NCBI RefSeq assembly: GCF_000759675.1
Contig: NZ_BAWM01000003.1
Span: forward strand, 1-64,000
DNA length: 64,000 nucleotides
Source of the DNA: Neobacillus niacini
Lineage (GTDB): Bacteria; Bacillota; Bacilli; Bacillales; Cytobacillaceae
Direction of reading: 5' to 3'
Part shown: piece after piece, positions 1 through 8,371 of the stretch
Position numbering within the stretch: the stretch's first letter is position 1
Layout: the number at the start of each line of letters is the position of its first letter
Position numbers and translations under genes: made by a program
Notes under the pieces: model-generated
Database searches by the model: none
The model's input: only the letters and a program-made list of their open reading frames with translations
Told to the model about the DNA's origin: nothing

Positions 1-108
1 TGTTCAAAATCGAACAAGAAATTGCCGTTTTTTTGTCTAGACCATGCTTACATTTCTAAAAACGTAAGTTTTTCAGTGCCCTCCGAACAATCGGGAGATG
101 TTTTTATG

Positions 109-583
109 TCATGCTTTTGTTAATTTCTCAAGTTCTGAAAAAACAGCTTCATAATCTTCTTTCTTGTCTGCTTTAAAGGAGGTGTTCATATAGATAATGA
201 TTCCATCTTTATTGACAACAAAGACCGAGCGGATAGCGACTTCACCTTTTTCGTTAAACACCTTGTAGTCTTTGATTGTCTGCTTGCGCCAATCGGAAGC
301 TAGTGGATAAGGCAATGTCCCCATACTGGCGGCAAAAACTCTGTGCGAATGAATATGATCCGCACTGATTCCAATAACTTCTGCACCTAGCTGTTCAAAT
401 CTTTTGTAATCCTCTTTCCAAGAGGATATTTCTTTAATTCAGCCGGGAGTAAAATCCATTCCATAAAAGGCTACAACTACGTTCATCTTTCCTCGATAAT
501 CAGCAAGAGAAAGGGGGTCCTTTGTTGTTGCAGGTAATGAAAAATCAGGGGCAGTATCCCCAGCCTTCAAGGTTACTTCCATG
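109..583 (-). CDS. Peroxiredoxin (AhpC/TSA family), candidate selenoprotein, with a frameshift
   Basis: The minus strand from ATG 583 (behind a GAGGAGG site) encodes an AhpC/TSA peroxiredoxin that would reduce peroxides using a thioredoxin-fold active site. The N-terminus (MEVTLKAGDTAPDF) is followed by a run of six T (545-540); with five T the frame continues without a break as SLPATTKDPLSLADYRGK. At 441-439 an in-frame TGA follows DFTPG, exactly where the PxxxTxxC peroxidatic cysteine belongs (about residue 48), and the reading frame continues as IKEISSWKEDYKRF to the stop at 109. No cysteine occurs elsewhere, so the gene only makes an enzyme if UGA is read as selenocysteine. A perfect hairpin follows the UGA. 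Either this is a true 1-Sec peroxiredoxin with a sequencing slip in the T-run, or a pseudogene with two lesions. Family assignment is firm; expression status is not. Confidence 0.75.
409..441 (-). promoter_or_regulatory. Candidate bacterial SECIS hairpin after in-frame UGA
   Basis: Reading the minus strand, UGA at 441-439 is followed after 19 nt by a three-base loop GGA closed by a perfect 8-bp stem (AUCCUCUU pairing with AAGAGGAU, 427-409). Bacterial SECIS elements are described as hairpins just downstream of the UGA with a small apical loop that has a guanine in its first two positions, about 16-37 nt after the UGA. This hairpin meets all of those criteria. Recognition by SelB is an inference. 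Confidence 0.6.
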
Positions 584-713
584 AAAAATCCTCCTCTTTT
601 TGAAACATAGCTTCCTTCGGTAGGATTTCCAACTTCGGCATGAATTAGACAAAAAGATGGATGCTAACACCATCTATAAAAATAACAAAGTTTTAATTTT
701 CCAACTTTGGGAA

Positions 714-984
714 TTGTCTAGCGCAAGCAGCCTAGGGGCACGGGGTCATAAGCTTGTCTAGTTGCGGCTCCTTGGGACTCGAGTCATAAGCCACCACCTG
801 AAGAAGGCAAAGAGCGCCTTCTTGCAGGGTCCGTCTTATGCCTTCGTCCCAGGGCAGTCGCCTCCACATTTCTGACAATCCGTCAAGAAGGTAAAGACCA
901 ACCTTCTCGCCGGCTCGTCTTATGCCTGTCGCCCCTAGGAAAAATTGAACTGCATTTTTCCCTGGACAAGGCACTTCCGCTTTT
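714..984. repeat. R1 repeat copy A (modular foldable element)
   Basis: This 271-bp element matches sequences at 37822-38119, 56813-56934 and 56940-57111. Read on the minus strand it starts AAAGCGGAAGTGCC, passes the shared block AGGGGCGACAGGCATAAG, two internal AAGAAGG/CCTTCTT hairpins, and ends CTTATGACCCCG...GCCCCTAGG...CTAGACAA. It has the long form with both internal hairpin modules, like copy B. An 80-codon open frame runs through it but is a by-product of the repeat. It fills most of the gap between the peroxiredoxin and the C39-like peptidase. Confidence 0.9.
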
Positions 985-988
985 CTAT

Positions 989-1731
989 CTAATAGGATAT
1001 GGCCTGGCTCCCAAATTGGGTCCAGCTGGTAACAAAATCTTTTAAATGAGCGGATCTATTTTGGTCAGGAAAAAAGGGATCATTAAAATATACGTTGTTC
1101 TCATCATAGCCGGTTACAAGAACAGAATGGACTTTACGGGTAATTTTGATTTCACCTTCTTTTGTATTCCATGTTTCCCAGTGTTCTTCTGGTAAAAAGG
1201 TATAGGTGCTCCCAATTATCACCCAAACGGGTTTACCCTCGTTTAGCTTCTTTTTGACAGAGTTAAAATCCTCTCCAGAAAAATTGTCTATTTGGTTTGG
1301 CAAATATTTATGTGCAAGTTCTTCCACTGCTTCGTTGTAAACCGATAATCCGGGGTGATTATATGTATACATATTGCCGACAAAACCATTATGTGGATTT
1401 CCATAAAAACCGTCTTGTTGGTAAGGAACCTTTGTAATCTCGTTCGCCAGCGTAAGCTTATCAACTGAAACACCAGCATAATTTAATAACATTGCCAAGC
1501 TTGTCACTTCACAGCCTCGGGGTAGTTCAGGAAATTGCATGAAGTTTGGAACGGATAGAAGGATACTTTCTTTCATTATGGGTTCCTTTTGATATACAAC
1601 TAAGGTCCTGTCCATATGGGAATCTGCTCTATATTCAGCACTGGTTTTTATGGGAGAAATGGAAGCATGGTAAATTGGAAAGATTAATAGGAGGCTTAAC
1701 AATATTATTTTTTTTGTTGACGATTATTCAT
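989..1731 (-). CDS. Secreted C39-like cysteine peptidase, frameshift near start
   Basis: C39-like domain protein of about 245 residues. The nucleophile motif LPRGCEVTSLAMLLNYAG and the later histidine-containing RKVHSVLVTGYDENNVYFNDP are typical of the YvpB-type papain-like fold; such proteins are usually exported cysteine peptidases or binding proteins. ATG 1731 has a strong site (AAGGAGGGG, 6 nt away) and gives MNNRQQKK, but a run of eight A (1715-1708 on the minus strand) puts a stop immediately after. With nine A it continues as IILLSLLLIFPIYHA, a normal signal or membrane anchor. The uninterrupted frame as given starts at TTG 1702 without a good ribosome site. Either the A-run is miscalled, or slippage on it restores the frame. 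Substrate unknown. Confidence 0.7.
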
Positions 1732-1928
1732 GTAAGCCCCTCCTTTTTTTCTGATTACTCTTCTATTTCTCGGACTTATTTACTCTTCTCCACCAAAATA
1801 GATTTCTCCTCTTCCAAAGGTTTAGCGTAGGAATTATGAATATCTTCCTATTTGAGATTTACGAGGTTGACAGCATCTTTATGTCACAAATTATTCAGAA
1901 ATCAGTGAAAATAGTTCGCATTTGTTTA

Positions 1929-1956
1929 TTGACTAGACAAAATACACTGTTATAAT
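1929..1956 (+). promoter_or_regulatory. Sigma-A promoter of yclNOPQ
   Basis: TTGACT (1929-1934), 16-bp spacer, TATAAT (1951-1956). It lies directly upstream of the Fur boxes and of the iron-transport operon. Confidence 0.75.
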
Positions 1957-1973
1957 CAAATGTATAAGACATT

Positions 1974-2030
1974 GATAATGATTTTCATTGTCATTTATTT
2001 TATTAATCGGTGATAATTATTCTCAATTAG
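1974..2030 (+). promoter_or_regulatory. Fur boxes in front of yclN
   Basis: GATAATGATTTTCATTGTC (1974-1992) matches the 19-bp Fur consensus at 17 positions. A weaker second match begins GATAATTATTCTCA (2012-2030) and a half-site GATAATGAT follows at 2034. They cover the start site of the promoter, so Fur with iron should repress the operon. Confidence 0.85.
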
Positions 2031-2069
2031 ATTGATAATGATAGAAAAATAGAAATGTTGGGGACTGCC

Positions 2070-3020
2070 ATGAAGAAAAGATATTTACTACTAGCATTAA
2101 TAGTCTTATCTGCTGCGTCTTTGTTTGTTGGCGTTAGCAGTATATCACCATTGGACTTGTTGGATGTCCGATCCGAGGAGACCCAAATTTTCCTTATCAG
2201 CAGACTGCCAAGGCTCGTTGCAATATTGCTCGCAGGAGCTGGAATGAGTATTGCTGGTTTGATTATGCAGCAGCTCAGCAGGAACAAATTTGTTTCACCG
2301 ACTACCGCAGGAACACTAGACGCAACCCGGCTTGGTATCCTTGTCTCTATGCTGTTGTTTGCAAATGCATCCATGCTTGAAAAAATGGCAGTAGCCTTTG
2401 CTTTCGCGCTTGCTGGTACGTTTGTTTTTATGCAAATTCTAGATCGAATTAAGTTTAAGGATACCATTTTCATACCGCTTGTCGGTTTAATGTTCGGAAA
2501 TATACTGTCCTCTGTGACAACTTTTTTTGCGTATCGAGCTGACGTCATTCAAAATATGTCTGCTTGGCTGCAGGGAGATTTTTCAATGATTATGAAGGGC
2601 AGATATGAATTGCTTTACATAAGTATTCCGATTTTAATTATTGCTTATTTCTACGCTAACCGCTTTACAGTAGCTGGAATGGGTGAGGACTTTTCAAAAA
2701 ATCTCGGGCTTGCCTATCGGCGTGTTGTAAATATCGGGCTCATACTGGTAGCTCTGGTTACGACAACAGTTGTTTTGACAGTAGGAATCATCCCGTTTTT
2801 AGGCTTAATTATTCCAAATATCATATCGATTTTTAAAGGTGATCATTTGCAAAAAACATTGCCGCATACGGCCATCCTTGGAGCCATCTTCCTTCTGATT
2901 TGTGATATTTTGGGCAGGGTGCTCATTTACCCTTACGAAATTTCAATCAGTCTTATGGTTGGGGTAATTGGAAGCGGAATTTTCTTATACTTACTGTTCC
3001 GGAGGAAGGCATATGCGTAA
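2070..3020 (+). CDS. yclN: Petrobactin-type siderophore ABC importer, permease 1
   Basis: FecCD-family permease of 316 residues, nearly all membrane-spanning, strongly resembling B. subtilis YclN of the petrobactin importer YclNOPQ. The block GLIMQQLSRNKFVSPTTAG is the conserved cytoplasmic region of the family. It forms a heterodimer with the next gene product and carries ferric siderophore through the membrane. ATG 2070 is chosen over ATG 2055 because it starts MKKRYLLL like the homologue and has a GGGGA site in range. First gene of a four-gene Fur-controlled operon; its stop codon overlaps the start of yclO. Confidence 0.88.
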   Translation: MKKRYLLLALIVLSAASLFVGVSSISPLDLLDVRSEETQIFLISRLPRLVAILLAGAGMSIAGLIMQQLSRNKFVSPTTAGTLDATRLGILVSMLLFANASMLEKMAVAFAFALAGTFVFMQILDRIKFKDTIFIPLVGLMFGNILSSVTTFFAYRADVIQNMSAWLQGDFSMIMKGRYELLYISIPILIIAYFYANRFTVAGMGEDFSKNLGLAYRRVVNIGLILVALVTTTVVLTVGIIPFLGLIIPNIISIFKGDHLQKTLPHTAILGAIFLLICDILGRVLIYPYEISISLMVGVIGSGIFLYLLFRRKAYA

Positions 3021-3963
3021 CTCAGTCAAATTACTTGTCCTAGCCTTCATTGCTGCCGGCTTTTGTGCCATCTATTTATTTCATGAATTAAACGGAAGCT
3101 TTGGATATGCCCTTCCAAAACGAACGATAAAAGTTCTAGCAATGGTCTTAACGGGAGTCACGATTGCTTATGCAACGGTTGTTTTCCAAACCATAACTCA
3201 TAATAAAATCTTAACACCAAGCATTATGGGATTGGATTCACTATATCTATTGTTGCAAACGTTGATTATCTTCTTTTTAGGCTCCGGCCACATGATTATG
3301 GTCAATAAACAGGTGAATTTTTTAATCTCAGTAGTGGTTATGATCGTATTTGCACTACTTTTATACAAGTTTCTATTTAAAAACGGCAATCAGCCTATCT
3401 ACTTTTTATTACTTGTCGGAATCATAGTAGGAACATTTTTCTCAAGTATCTCAACGTTTTTTCAGGTATTGATTGACCCAAATGAGTTTCAGATTGTTCA
3501 AGACCGCATGTTTGCAAGCTTTAATAATATCAATTCAGATTTAGTTTGGCTGGCGATTATCATCGTCTCACTTGTGATGATTTATGCATGGCGTTTTTTA
3601 AAGTATTTAGACGTGTTGTCATTAGGCCGTGCTACAGCGATTAATTTAGGGGTTCCATATGATTCAATCGTTAAAAAAATGCTTGTGATCGTAGCAGTCT
3701 TCATCTCGATCTCGACTGCCTTAGTAGGACCCATTACCTTTTTTGGCTTAATTGTAGCCAATCTGTCGTATCAATTCTTCAAAACATACAAACACACCAC
3801 ACTGATCACAGGCGCGATCTTTATGAGCATCATCGCTCTCGTAGGCGGGCAATGGGTGGTCGAACGAATCTTTACTTTTTCGACAACGTTAAGTGTCATT
3901 ATTAACTTTATCGGTGGAGTGTATTTCATCTATTTACTGCTAAAGGAGAGGAAAGCTGCATGA
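3013..3963 (+). CDS. yclO: Petrobactin-type siderophore ABC importer, permease 2
   Basis: Second FecCD-family permease (316 residues, about nine membrane segments), partner of yclN. The start ATG 3013 lies inside the last codons of yclN (ATGCGTAA) and is preceded by GGAGGAAGGC, so translation is coupled. Its own stop overlaps the ATG of yclP (ATGA). The pairing of two non-identical permeases with one ATPase and one binding lipoprotein is the standard YclNOPQ layout. The siderophore specificity is inferred from similarity only. Confidence 0.87.
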   Translation: MRNSVKLLVLAFIAAGFCAIYLFHELNGSFGYALPKRTIKVLAMVLTGVTIAYATVVFQTITHNKILTPSIMGLDSLYLLLQTLIIFFLGSGHMIMVNKQVNFLISVVVMIVFALLLYKFLFKNGNQPIYFLLLVGIIVGTFFSSISTFFQVLIDPNEFQIVQDRMFASFNNINSDLVWLAIIIVSLVMIYAWRFLKYLDVLSLGRATAINLGVPYDSIVKKMLVIVAVFISISTALVGPITFFGLIVANLSYQFFKTYKHTTLITGAIFMSIIALVGGQWVVERIFTFSTTLSVIINFIGGVYFIYLLLKERKAA

Positions 3964-4721
3964 TTCAAGTCCGAGCTTTGTCAAAGTTATATGGTAAAAA
4001 GCCCGTTGTAGAGGATGTAACCGTTGATATTCAGCCGCGGAAAATCACGAGCTTTATCGGTCCGAATGGGGCAGGTAAATCAACTTTACTATCAATGGTA
4101 AGCCGTCTTCTTGATTCAGATACAGGTGAAGTGCTGATTGACAAATTTGATGTAAAAAAAATGAAGTCCAATGAGTTCGCCAAGAAGGTGTCGATATTAA
4201 AACAGTCCAATTATATGAATGTTCGTCTTACGATTAGAGAACTAGTATCCTTCGGACGCTTTCCCTACTCGAAGGGACGGTTAACGGAGGAAGATGAACG
4301 AATTGTTGATCAATCTCTAGACTATATGCACCTAACCGAAATGCAAGATAGCTTTTTAGATGAGTTATCTGGAGGTCAGCGACAGCGCGCCTTTATTGCG
4401 ATGGTTATCGCACAGGATACAGAGTATATATTGCTTGATGAACCATTGAACAACTTAGATATGAAGCATTCTGTTCAAATTATGAAAATCTTACGCCGGC
4501 TTGTGGATGAGCTGGGAAAAACGGTTGTCATCGTGCTTCATGATATCAATTTTGCTTCCGTTTATTCTGATCGCATTGTAGCGATGAAGGATGGTAAGGT
4601 CGTGAAGGATGGTCCGACAGAAGAGATTATTCAGTCAGACGCATTAAAAGAAATTTACGATATGGATATTCCAATCCAGGAAATAGGTAGCTGCAGAATC
4701 TGTGTTTATTTCAGTTCATAA
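3960..4721 (+). CDS. yclP: Petrobactin-type siderophore ABC importer, ATPase
   Basis: 253-residue ABC ATPase of the FepC/FhuC type. Walker A GPNGAGKST (34-42), signature LSGGQRQR (136-143), Walker B YILLDEP (156-162) and an H-loop histidine in VIVLHDIN are all intact. It powers the YclN/YclO permease pair. It overlaps yclO by four bases (ATGA). The short C-terminal tail CRICVYF carries two cysteines. Confidence 0.88.
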   Translation: MIQVRALSKLYGKKPVVEDVTVDIQPRKITSFIGPNGAGKSTLLSMVSRLLDSDTGEVLIDKFDVKKMKSNEFAKKVSILKQSNYMNVRLTIRELVSFGRFPYSKGRLTEEDERIVDQSLDYMHLTEMQDSFLDELSGGQRQRAFIAMVIAQDTEYILLDEPLNNLDMKHSVQIMKILRRLVDELGKTVVIVLHDINFASVYSDRIVAMKDGKVVKDGPTEEIIQSDALKEIYDMDIPIQEIGSCRICVYFSS

Positions 4722-4740
4722 TAAAAGGAGAGATTTAAGA

Positions 4741-5688
4741 ATGAAAAAGTGGAGTTTTTTAGTTGTTTTGTTTTCAATGATTTTGGTATTAGCAGCATGT
4801 GGGTCAAAGGAAGAAAGTAAAGAAGAACCAGCGGAAGCGAAAACAGCAGCGGCAGAGAAGTTAACGATTGATCATAAGTATGGTGAAGTAGAAATTGATA
4901 AAAATCCAGAAAAAGTAGTTGTTTTTGACTTTGGTATTTTAGATACATTAGATGAATTAGGTGTGGAGGTAACAGGAGTTCCACAAACAGCCGTTCCAGC
5001 GTACTTAGAAAAATATGCTGATGAGAAATATACGAACGTTGGAAGCTTGAAAGAGCCAGATTTTGAAGCCATTCATGCTATGCAGCCTGATGTAATTTTT
5101 ATCACTACCCGCCAAGCTGAATTATACGAACAGTTCGCAGAAATTGCTCCAACAGTGTATGTGGAATTAGATTATACAAAATACATGGAGTCTTTCGAGA
5201 AAAATATGAACCTTGTAGGTGAAATTTTTGACAAGAAAGCTGAAGTGGCTAGCGCTGTAGAAGAGATCAAAGCAAGTGTTGATGAATTAAATAAAAAGGC
5301 TTCTGCACTTGATAGTAAAGGATTAATTGTTTTAGCGAATGAAGGAAAAGTAAGTGCTTATGGACCGAGCTCCCGTTTTGGTGTGATTCATGATGTGTTT
5401 GGTTTTGGAGCAGCGGATGAGAAAATTGAAGTATCCACGCATGGCCAAAGCATTACCTTCGAATACATTATGGAGACAAATCCAGACGTATTGTTTGTCA
5501 TTGACCGTAACTCAGCAGTAGGCGGCGAAGCTGGTGCTGAAAAAGTAATCGAAAATGAGCTTGTTAAAAAGACAACAGCTTTTAAAGAAGATAAGATTAT
5601 CTATCTTGATCCAGATGCTTGGTACCTTAGCGGCGGCGGATTACAATCTGTAAAACTTATGGCTGAGGAGATCGAAGCTTCAATATAA
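4741..5688 (+). CDS. yclQ: Siderophore-binding lipoprotein
   Basis: 315-residue substrate-binding lipoprotein (FepB/TroA-like fold). The start ATG 4741 follows AAAAGGAGAG; the preceding open frame from 4702 is not used. Signal peptide with lipobox LAAC, so Cys20 becomes the lipid-anchored N-terminus. The linker is rich in Glu, Lys and Ala. In B. subtilis YclQ binds petrobactin and its precursor protocatechuate; the same ligand class is inferred here. A hairpin terminator follows at once. Confidence 0.88.
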   Translation: MKKWSFLVVLFSMILVLAACGSKEESKEEPAEAKTAAAEKLTIDHKYGEVEIDKNPEKVVVFDFGILDTLDELGVEVTGVPQTAVPAYLEKYADEKYTNVGSLKEPDFEAIHAMQPDVIFITTRQAELYEQFAEIAPTVYVELDYTKYMESFEKNMNLVGEIFDKKAEVASAVEEIKASVDELNKKASALDSKGLIVLANEGKVSAYGPSSRFGVIHDVFGFGAADEKIEVSTHGQSITFEYIMETNPDVLFVIDRNSAVGGEAGAEKVIENELVKKTTAFKEDKIIYLDPDAWYLSGGGLQSVKLMAEEIEASI

Positions 5689-5696
5689 AAATTTTG

Positions 5697-5723
5697 AGCC
5701 AGGTATTAAACCTGGCTTTATTT
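5697..5723 (+). terminator. Hairpin after yclQ
   Basis: AGCCAGG (5697-5703) pairs with CCTGGCT (5711-5717), followed by TTATTTAT. The T-tract is imperfect, so it may be a partial terminator that lets some transcription reach hmoA 19 nt downstream. Confidence 0.65.
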
Positions 5724-5741
5724 ATAGGAGGAGGGATATTT

Positions 5742-6053
5742 ATGTTTTATCAAATAAGAAGAATTGTAGTGAAAGAGGGATTTAGTGACCAGGTGGTCGA
5801 GAGCTTTGCAAATCGAGGTGGTTTAATGGCTCAGCAGCCTGGATACCTTGAAAAGCAGGTTTTGGTAAAAAAGGTTCGCCGTGGTGAAGAGGAAGTTATG
5901 GTTATGGTTCAATGGGAATCCGAAGAGGATTGGAAAAATTGGGAGAAGAGCCCAGAGCATATTGCCGGGCATAAGGCGAAGCGCGGTGCTGGTTCAGAAA
6001 AGCCTGAGTATATCATTGAATCAAGTCATGATCTTTACTATGTAAAAGGGTAA
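5742..6053 (+). CDS. hmoA: Heme-degrading monooxygenase, IsdG/HmoA type
   Basis: 103-residue antibiotic-biosynthesis-monooxygenase (ABM) domain protein. The stretch QWESEEDWKNWEKSPEHIAGH is highly characteristic of HmoA (YetG)/IsdG; the histidine in EHIAGH is the likely heme ligand and the Asn/Trp of the family are present. It opens heme to release iron in the cytosol. The start ATG 5742 has the site AGGAGGAGGG. It stands right behind the yclQ hairpin, so its expression probably rides on the Fur-controlled operon. This joins siderophore iron and heme iron in one locus. Confidence 0.82.
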   Translation: MFYQIRRIVVKEGFSDQVVESFANRGGLMAQQPGYLEKQVLVKKVRRGEEEVMVMVQWESEEDWKNWEKSPEHIAGHKAKRGAGSEKPEYIIESSHDLYYVKG

Positions 6054-6066
6054 ATTAAATTGAGAG

Positions 6067-6115
6067 AGGCTGACGCGAATGGTCACATGATGTGATCGAA
6101 CCGTGTCAGCCTTTT
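6067..6115. terminator. Terminator after hmoA, bidirectional
   Basis: AGGCTGAC (6067-6074) pairs with GTCAGCCT (6105-6112) followed by a T-rich stretch; an inner GGTCACAT/ATGTGATC stem is nested. It serves hmoA and the convergent lipoprotein gene. Confidence 0.75.
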
Positions 6116-6119
6116 CTGT

Positions 6120-6605
6120 TTATTCTTTTTCGATTTCCACGTTATGTTCTTTTGCCAGTTCATCCAGCTTATCATTATAGTCTTCGATTTGCAGACGTCC
6201 TTCTTCTAATAGTTGATTGGCCTCAGCGATCATGTTGGAATCTTGGTTTTCAATCGCTTTAATAATTTTTTCAAAGGCACTAAATTGGAGATTTGCACCC
6301 GAAAGGTAAATCTCATGGACCTTTTTCAGCTCTTCTGTTTCAATACTTACGGTTTCTAGTTCAGTTATTAATTCAGCATAATTTGGAATGACCTCGTTTA
6401 CCAGGGCATCATACATCGTTTGGTCATCTGTATAATTGGCCCCAGCAACACCTTCATATGCAGAAACCGCCTTATCCTCGAGATCCTGTGCAGACTTCAT
6501 TTCCTCATTTATATAATTCAAAATGTCATCCTGAACAGGTCCCCCACAACCAGCCAAAACAAGCAAAAAGCCAAACACCACCACCGTCAACACTCGCTTC
6601 ACCAT
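6120..6605 (-). CDS. Hypothetical lipoprotein, helical (YkyA-like)
   Basis: 161-residue lipoprotein. Start ATG 6605 (MVKRVLTVV) has the site GGAGGTGGGG; upstream frame is repeat sequence. Lipobox LVLAGC gives a lipid-anchored cysteine. The mature part is acidic, predicted helical with coiled-coil character (LETVSIETEELKKVHEIYL, LEEGRLQIEDYNDKLDELAKE) and ends EIEKE. It resembles the general YkyA-like cell-wall lipoproteins of Bacillus, but no catalytic motif is visible and I do not assign a function. Confidence 0.65.
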   Translation of the reverse strand: MVKRVLTVVVFGFLLVLAGCGGPVQDDILNYINEEMKSAQDLEDKAVSAYEGVAGANYTDDQTMYDALVNEVIPNYAELITELETVSIETEELKKVHEIYLSGANLQFSAFEKIIKAIENQDSNMIAEANQLLEEGRLQIEDYNDKLDELAKEHNVEIEKE

Positions 6606-6684
6606 AACCCCACCTCCATCGACCATTATATGAACCAACGGAAGTCCACTATGAATGAAGAAAATCAGTGAAAAAAAGTTTTGA

Positions 6685-6729
6685 CTGTCCACCTGGGGTG
6701 GAAAGTGTCCACGGGCGGTGCCTGTCACC
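6685..6729. repeat. R2 repeat copy 1 (two-hairpin element)
   Basis: Module a, TGTCCACCTGGGGTGGA, is followed by AGTGTCCACGGGC and module b, GGTGCCTGTCACC. It sits between two divergent genes. Other copies at 9472, 11219, 17549, 23561, 23660, 29124 and 51377. Confidence 0.85.
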
Positions 6730-6811
6730 CATTTTCAAAAATATCTTTCATTTGTTTCTCAATTCTGTAAAATGAGAAATAAAGAATAATGTTGTGTTTG
6801 GAGAGATGGTA

Positions 6812-8275
6812 ATGGCGGAATGTTACCCGATTTTTGGCAGTGAAGATACTGCGGATTTATTTAATCCTGATGAGTTGATTGATTTATTCCTAAGATGTTC
6901 GGTCGATGGTATTTGTATTATTGATATGGAGAACAGGTTTATTCGAATAAATCATATGTTTACTAGGATCTTTGGCTATAACGAGGATGATGTGATAGGA
7001 AGAAAAGTGAGTGACCTTCCTATTCCAGTTTGTTTAAATGGAATCCTATCACAAGTGAAAAATGGTAAAGCCTTTACCAATTTGATCACACAGCGTCAAC
7101 ATAAAGATGGCCACATCCTAGACATTGCGGTATCGTACTCTCCATTACGAAATAAAAATGAAGAAATTATTGCGATAACAGCAATCTATCGTGATATCAC
7201 AAAAGAAATTAGTATGGAAAGAGAATTAAAAAGAACACGTGAATTATACAAATTAATCACGGAAAATGCATCGGATTTAATTAAGGTTTATTCAAGGGAT
7301 AAAACGATTTTATATGCTTCACCTTCTCACGAAAAGGCATTGGGATTTTTACCAGAACAATTACTGGGTATGCATGTATTAGATGTTATCCAAGATGAGG
7401 ACCATGAGTCATTGAAAAGGATGGCAAAGAACCTTTATGATTCCGGAGAACCTCAACTATTACAATTAAAATTGAAAACAAAGGATAATAAAGTTTTTTA
7501 TTCAGAATCAACTATATCCCCTGTCTACAATGGAAATATGGAGATTGACTCCTATGTTACGGTTAGTCGAAATATTACTGAACGCATTGAAAATGATACG
7601 GCACTTCGTAATTTAGACCGCCTCTCTATTATTGGTCAATTAGCAGCAGGGGTTGCACACGAGATCAGAAATCCCTTGACATCATTAAAAGGGTTTTCAA
7701 AACTATTGAAATCATCCAATTCTCCTGAAAAGCAAAATGAGTACCTATCGATTATGTCAGATGAGCTAGATCGTATTGATATGATCGTCAATGAATTTAT
7801 GTCATTGGCCAAACCCCAGGCTATTCAATTTGAGCGAGGGAATTTGATTTCAATCATAGATAGTACGATTAATGTGCTACGTCCACAAGCGATGCTTGAT
7901 AATGTCCAAGTTACGGTTAAATATCCGAAAGAAGATAATCTTGAACTCCTATGTTCTCCTAATCAACTCATACAAGTCTTTGTAAATTTATTGAAAAATG
8001 CAATTGAATCCATGCCCCATGGAGGGAATGTATCGATTGGAGTTCGAAAATTGAAGAATAAGAGAGTCGTTATTGCTTTTAAGGATGAAGGTCCTGGTAT
8101 TGATAAAGAAGTCTTAAAGTATTTAGGTACACCATTTTATACAACAAAAGACAAGGGAATCGGTCTAGGTTTAACAGTAAGTAATAAGATAGTGCAAGAA
8201 CACAACGGTACGATGAAAATAGACAGTCAGCAAGGAAAAGGAACTACCGTAAAAATCGAATTTGAATGTATTTAA
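6812..8275 (+). CDS. Sporulation-type sensor histidine kinase with two PAS domains
   Basis: 487-residue cytoplasmic kinase without membrane segments. PAS 1 about 20-130 and PAS 2 about 145-265 precede a HisKA domain with the phosphorylated histidine in VAHEIRNPLTSLKGF (His283), and a HATPase_c domain with N-box NLLKNAIESM, DEGPGID and GIGLGL motifs. No response regulator is adjacent. The H-box type HEIRNPLT.LKGF is that of the KinA-KinE kinases that feed Spo0F, so a role in the sporulation phosphorelay is inferred. ATG 6812 is preferred because GGAGAG lies 6 nt upstream; GTG 6794 lacks such a site. Confidence 0.85.
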   Translation: MAECYPIFGSEDTADLFNPDELIDLFLRCSVDGICIIDMENRFIRINHMFTRIFGYNEDDVIGRKVSDLPIPVCLNGILSQVKNGKAFTNLITQRQHKDGHILDIAVSYSPLRNKNEEIIAITAIYRDITKEISMERELKRTRELYKLITENASDLIKVYSRDKTILYASPSHEKALGFLPEQLLGMHVLDVIQDEDHESLKRMAKNLYDSGEPQLLQLKLKTKDNKVFYSESTISPVYNGNMEIDSYVTVSRNITERIENDTALRNLDRLSIIGQLAAGVAHEIRNPLTSLKGFSKLLKSSNSPEKQNEYLSIMSDELDRIDMIVNEFMSLAKPQAIQFERGNLISIIDSTINVLRPQAMLDNVQVTVKYPKEDNLELLCSPNQLIQVFVNLLKNAIESMPHGGNVSIGVRKLKNKRVVIAFKDEGPGIDKEVLKYLGTPFYTTKDKGIGLGLTVSNKIVQEHNGTMKIDSQQGKGTTVKIEFECI

Positions 8276-8371
8276 TATTTTGTTAAAAAACAATTAAATG
8301 CCTATCAATCTTTATGCCAGTCCATCATTAGATAAAGAGACAAGACAATTATGGATAGGGATGGATTGAAA

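Noticed and set aside
732..974. An 80-codon open frame on the minus strand
   Set aside because: It lies wholly in R1 copy A, and similar frames occur in copies C and D; no ribosome site. A repeat by-product.
1546..1830. A 94-codon plus-strand frame
   Set aside because: Antisense to the C39-like gene and its upstream region; no ribosome site and no family resemblance.
6812..8275. A complete two-component system at the PAS kinase
   Set aside because: No receiver-domain gene within several kb on either strand.
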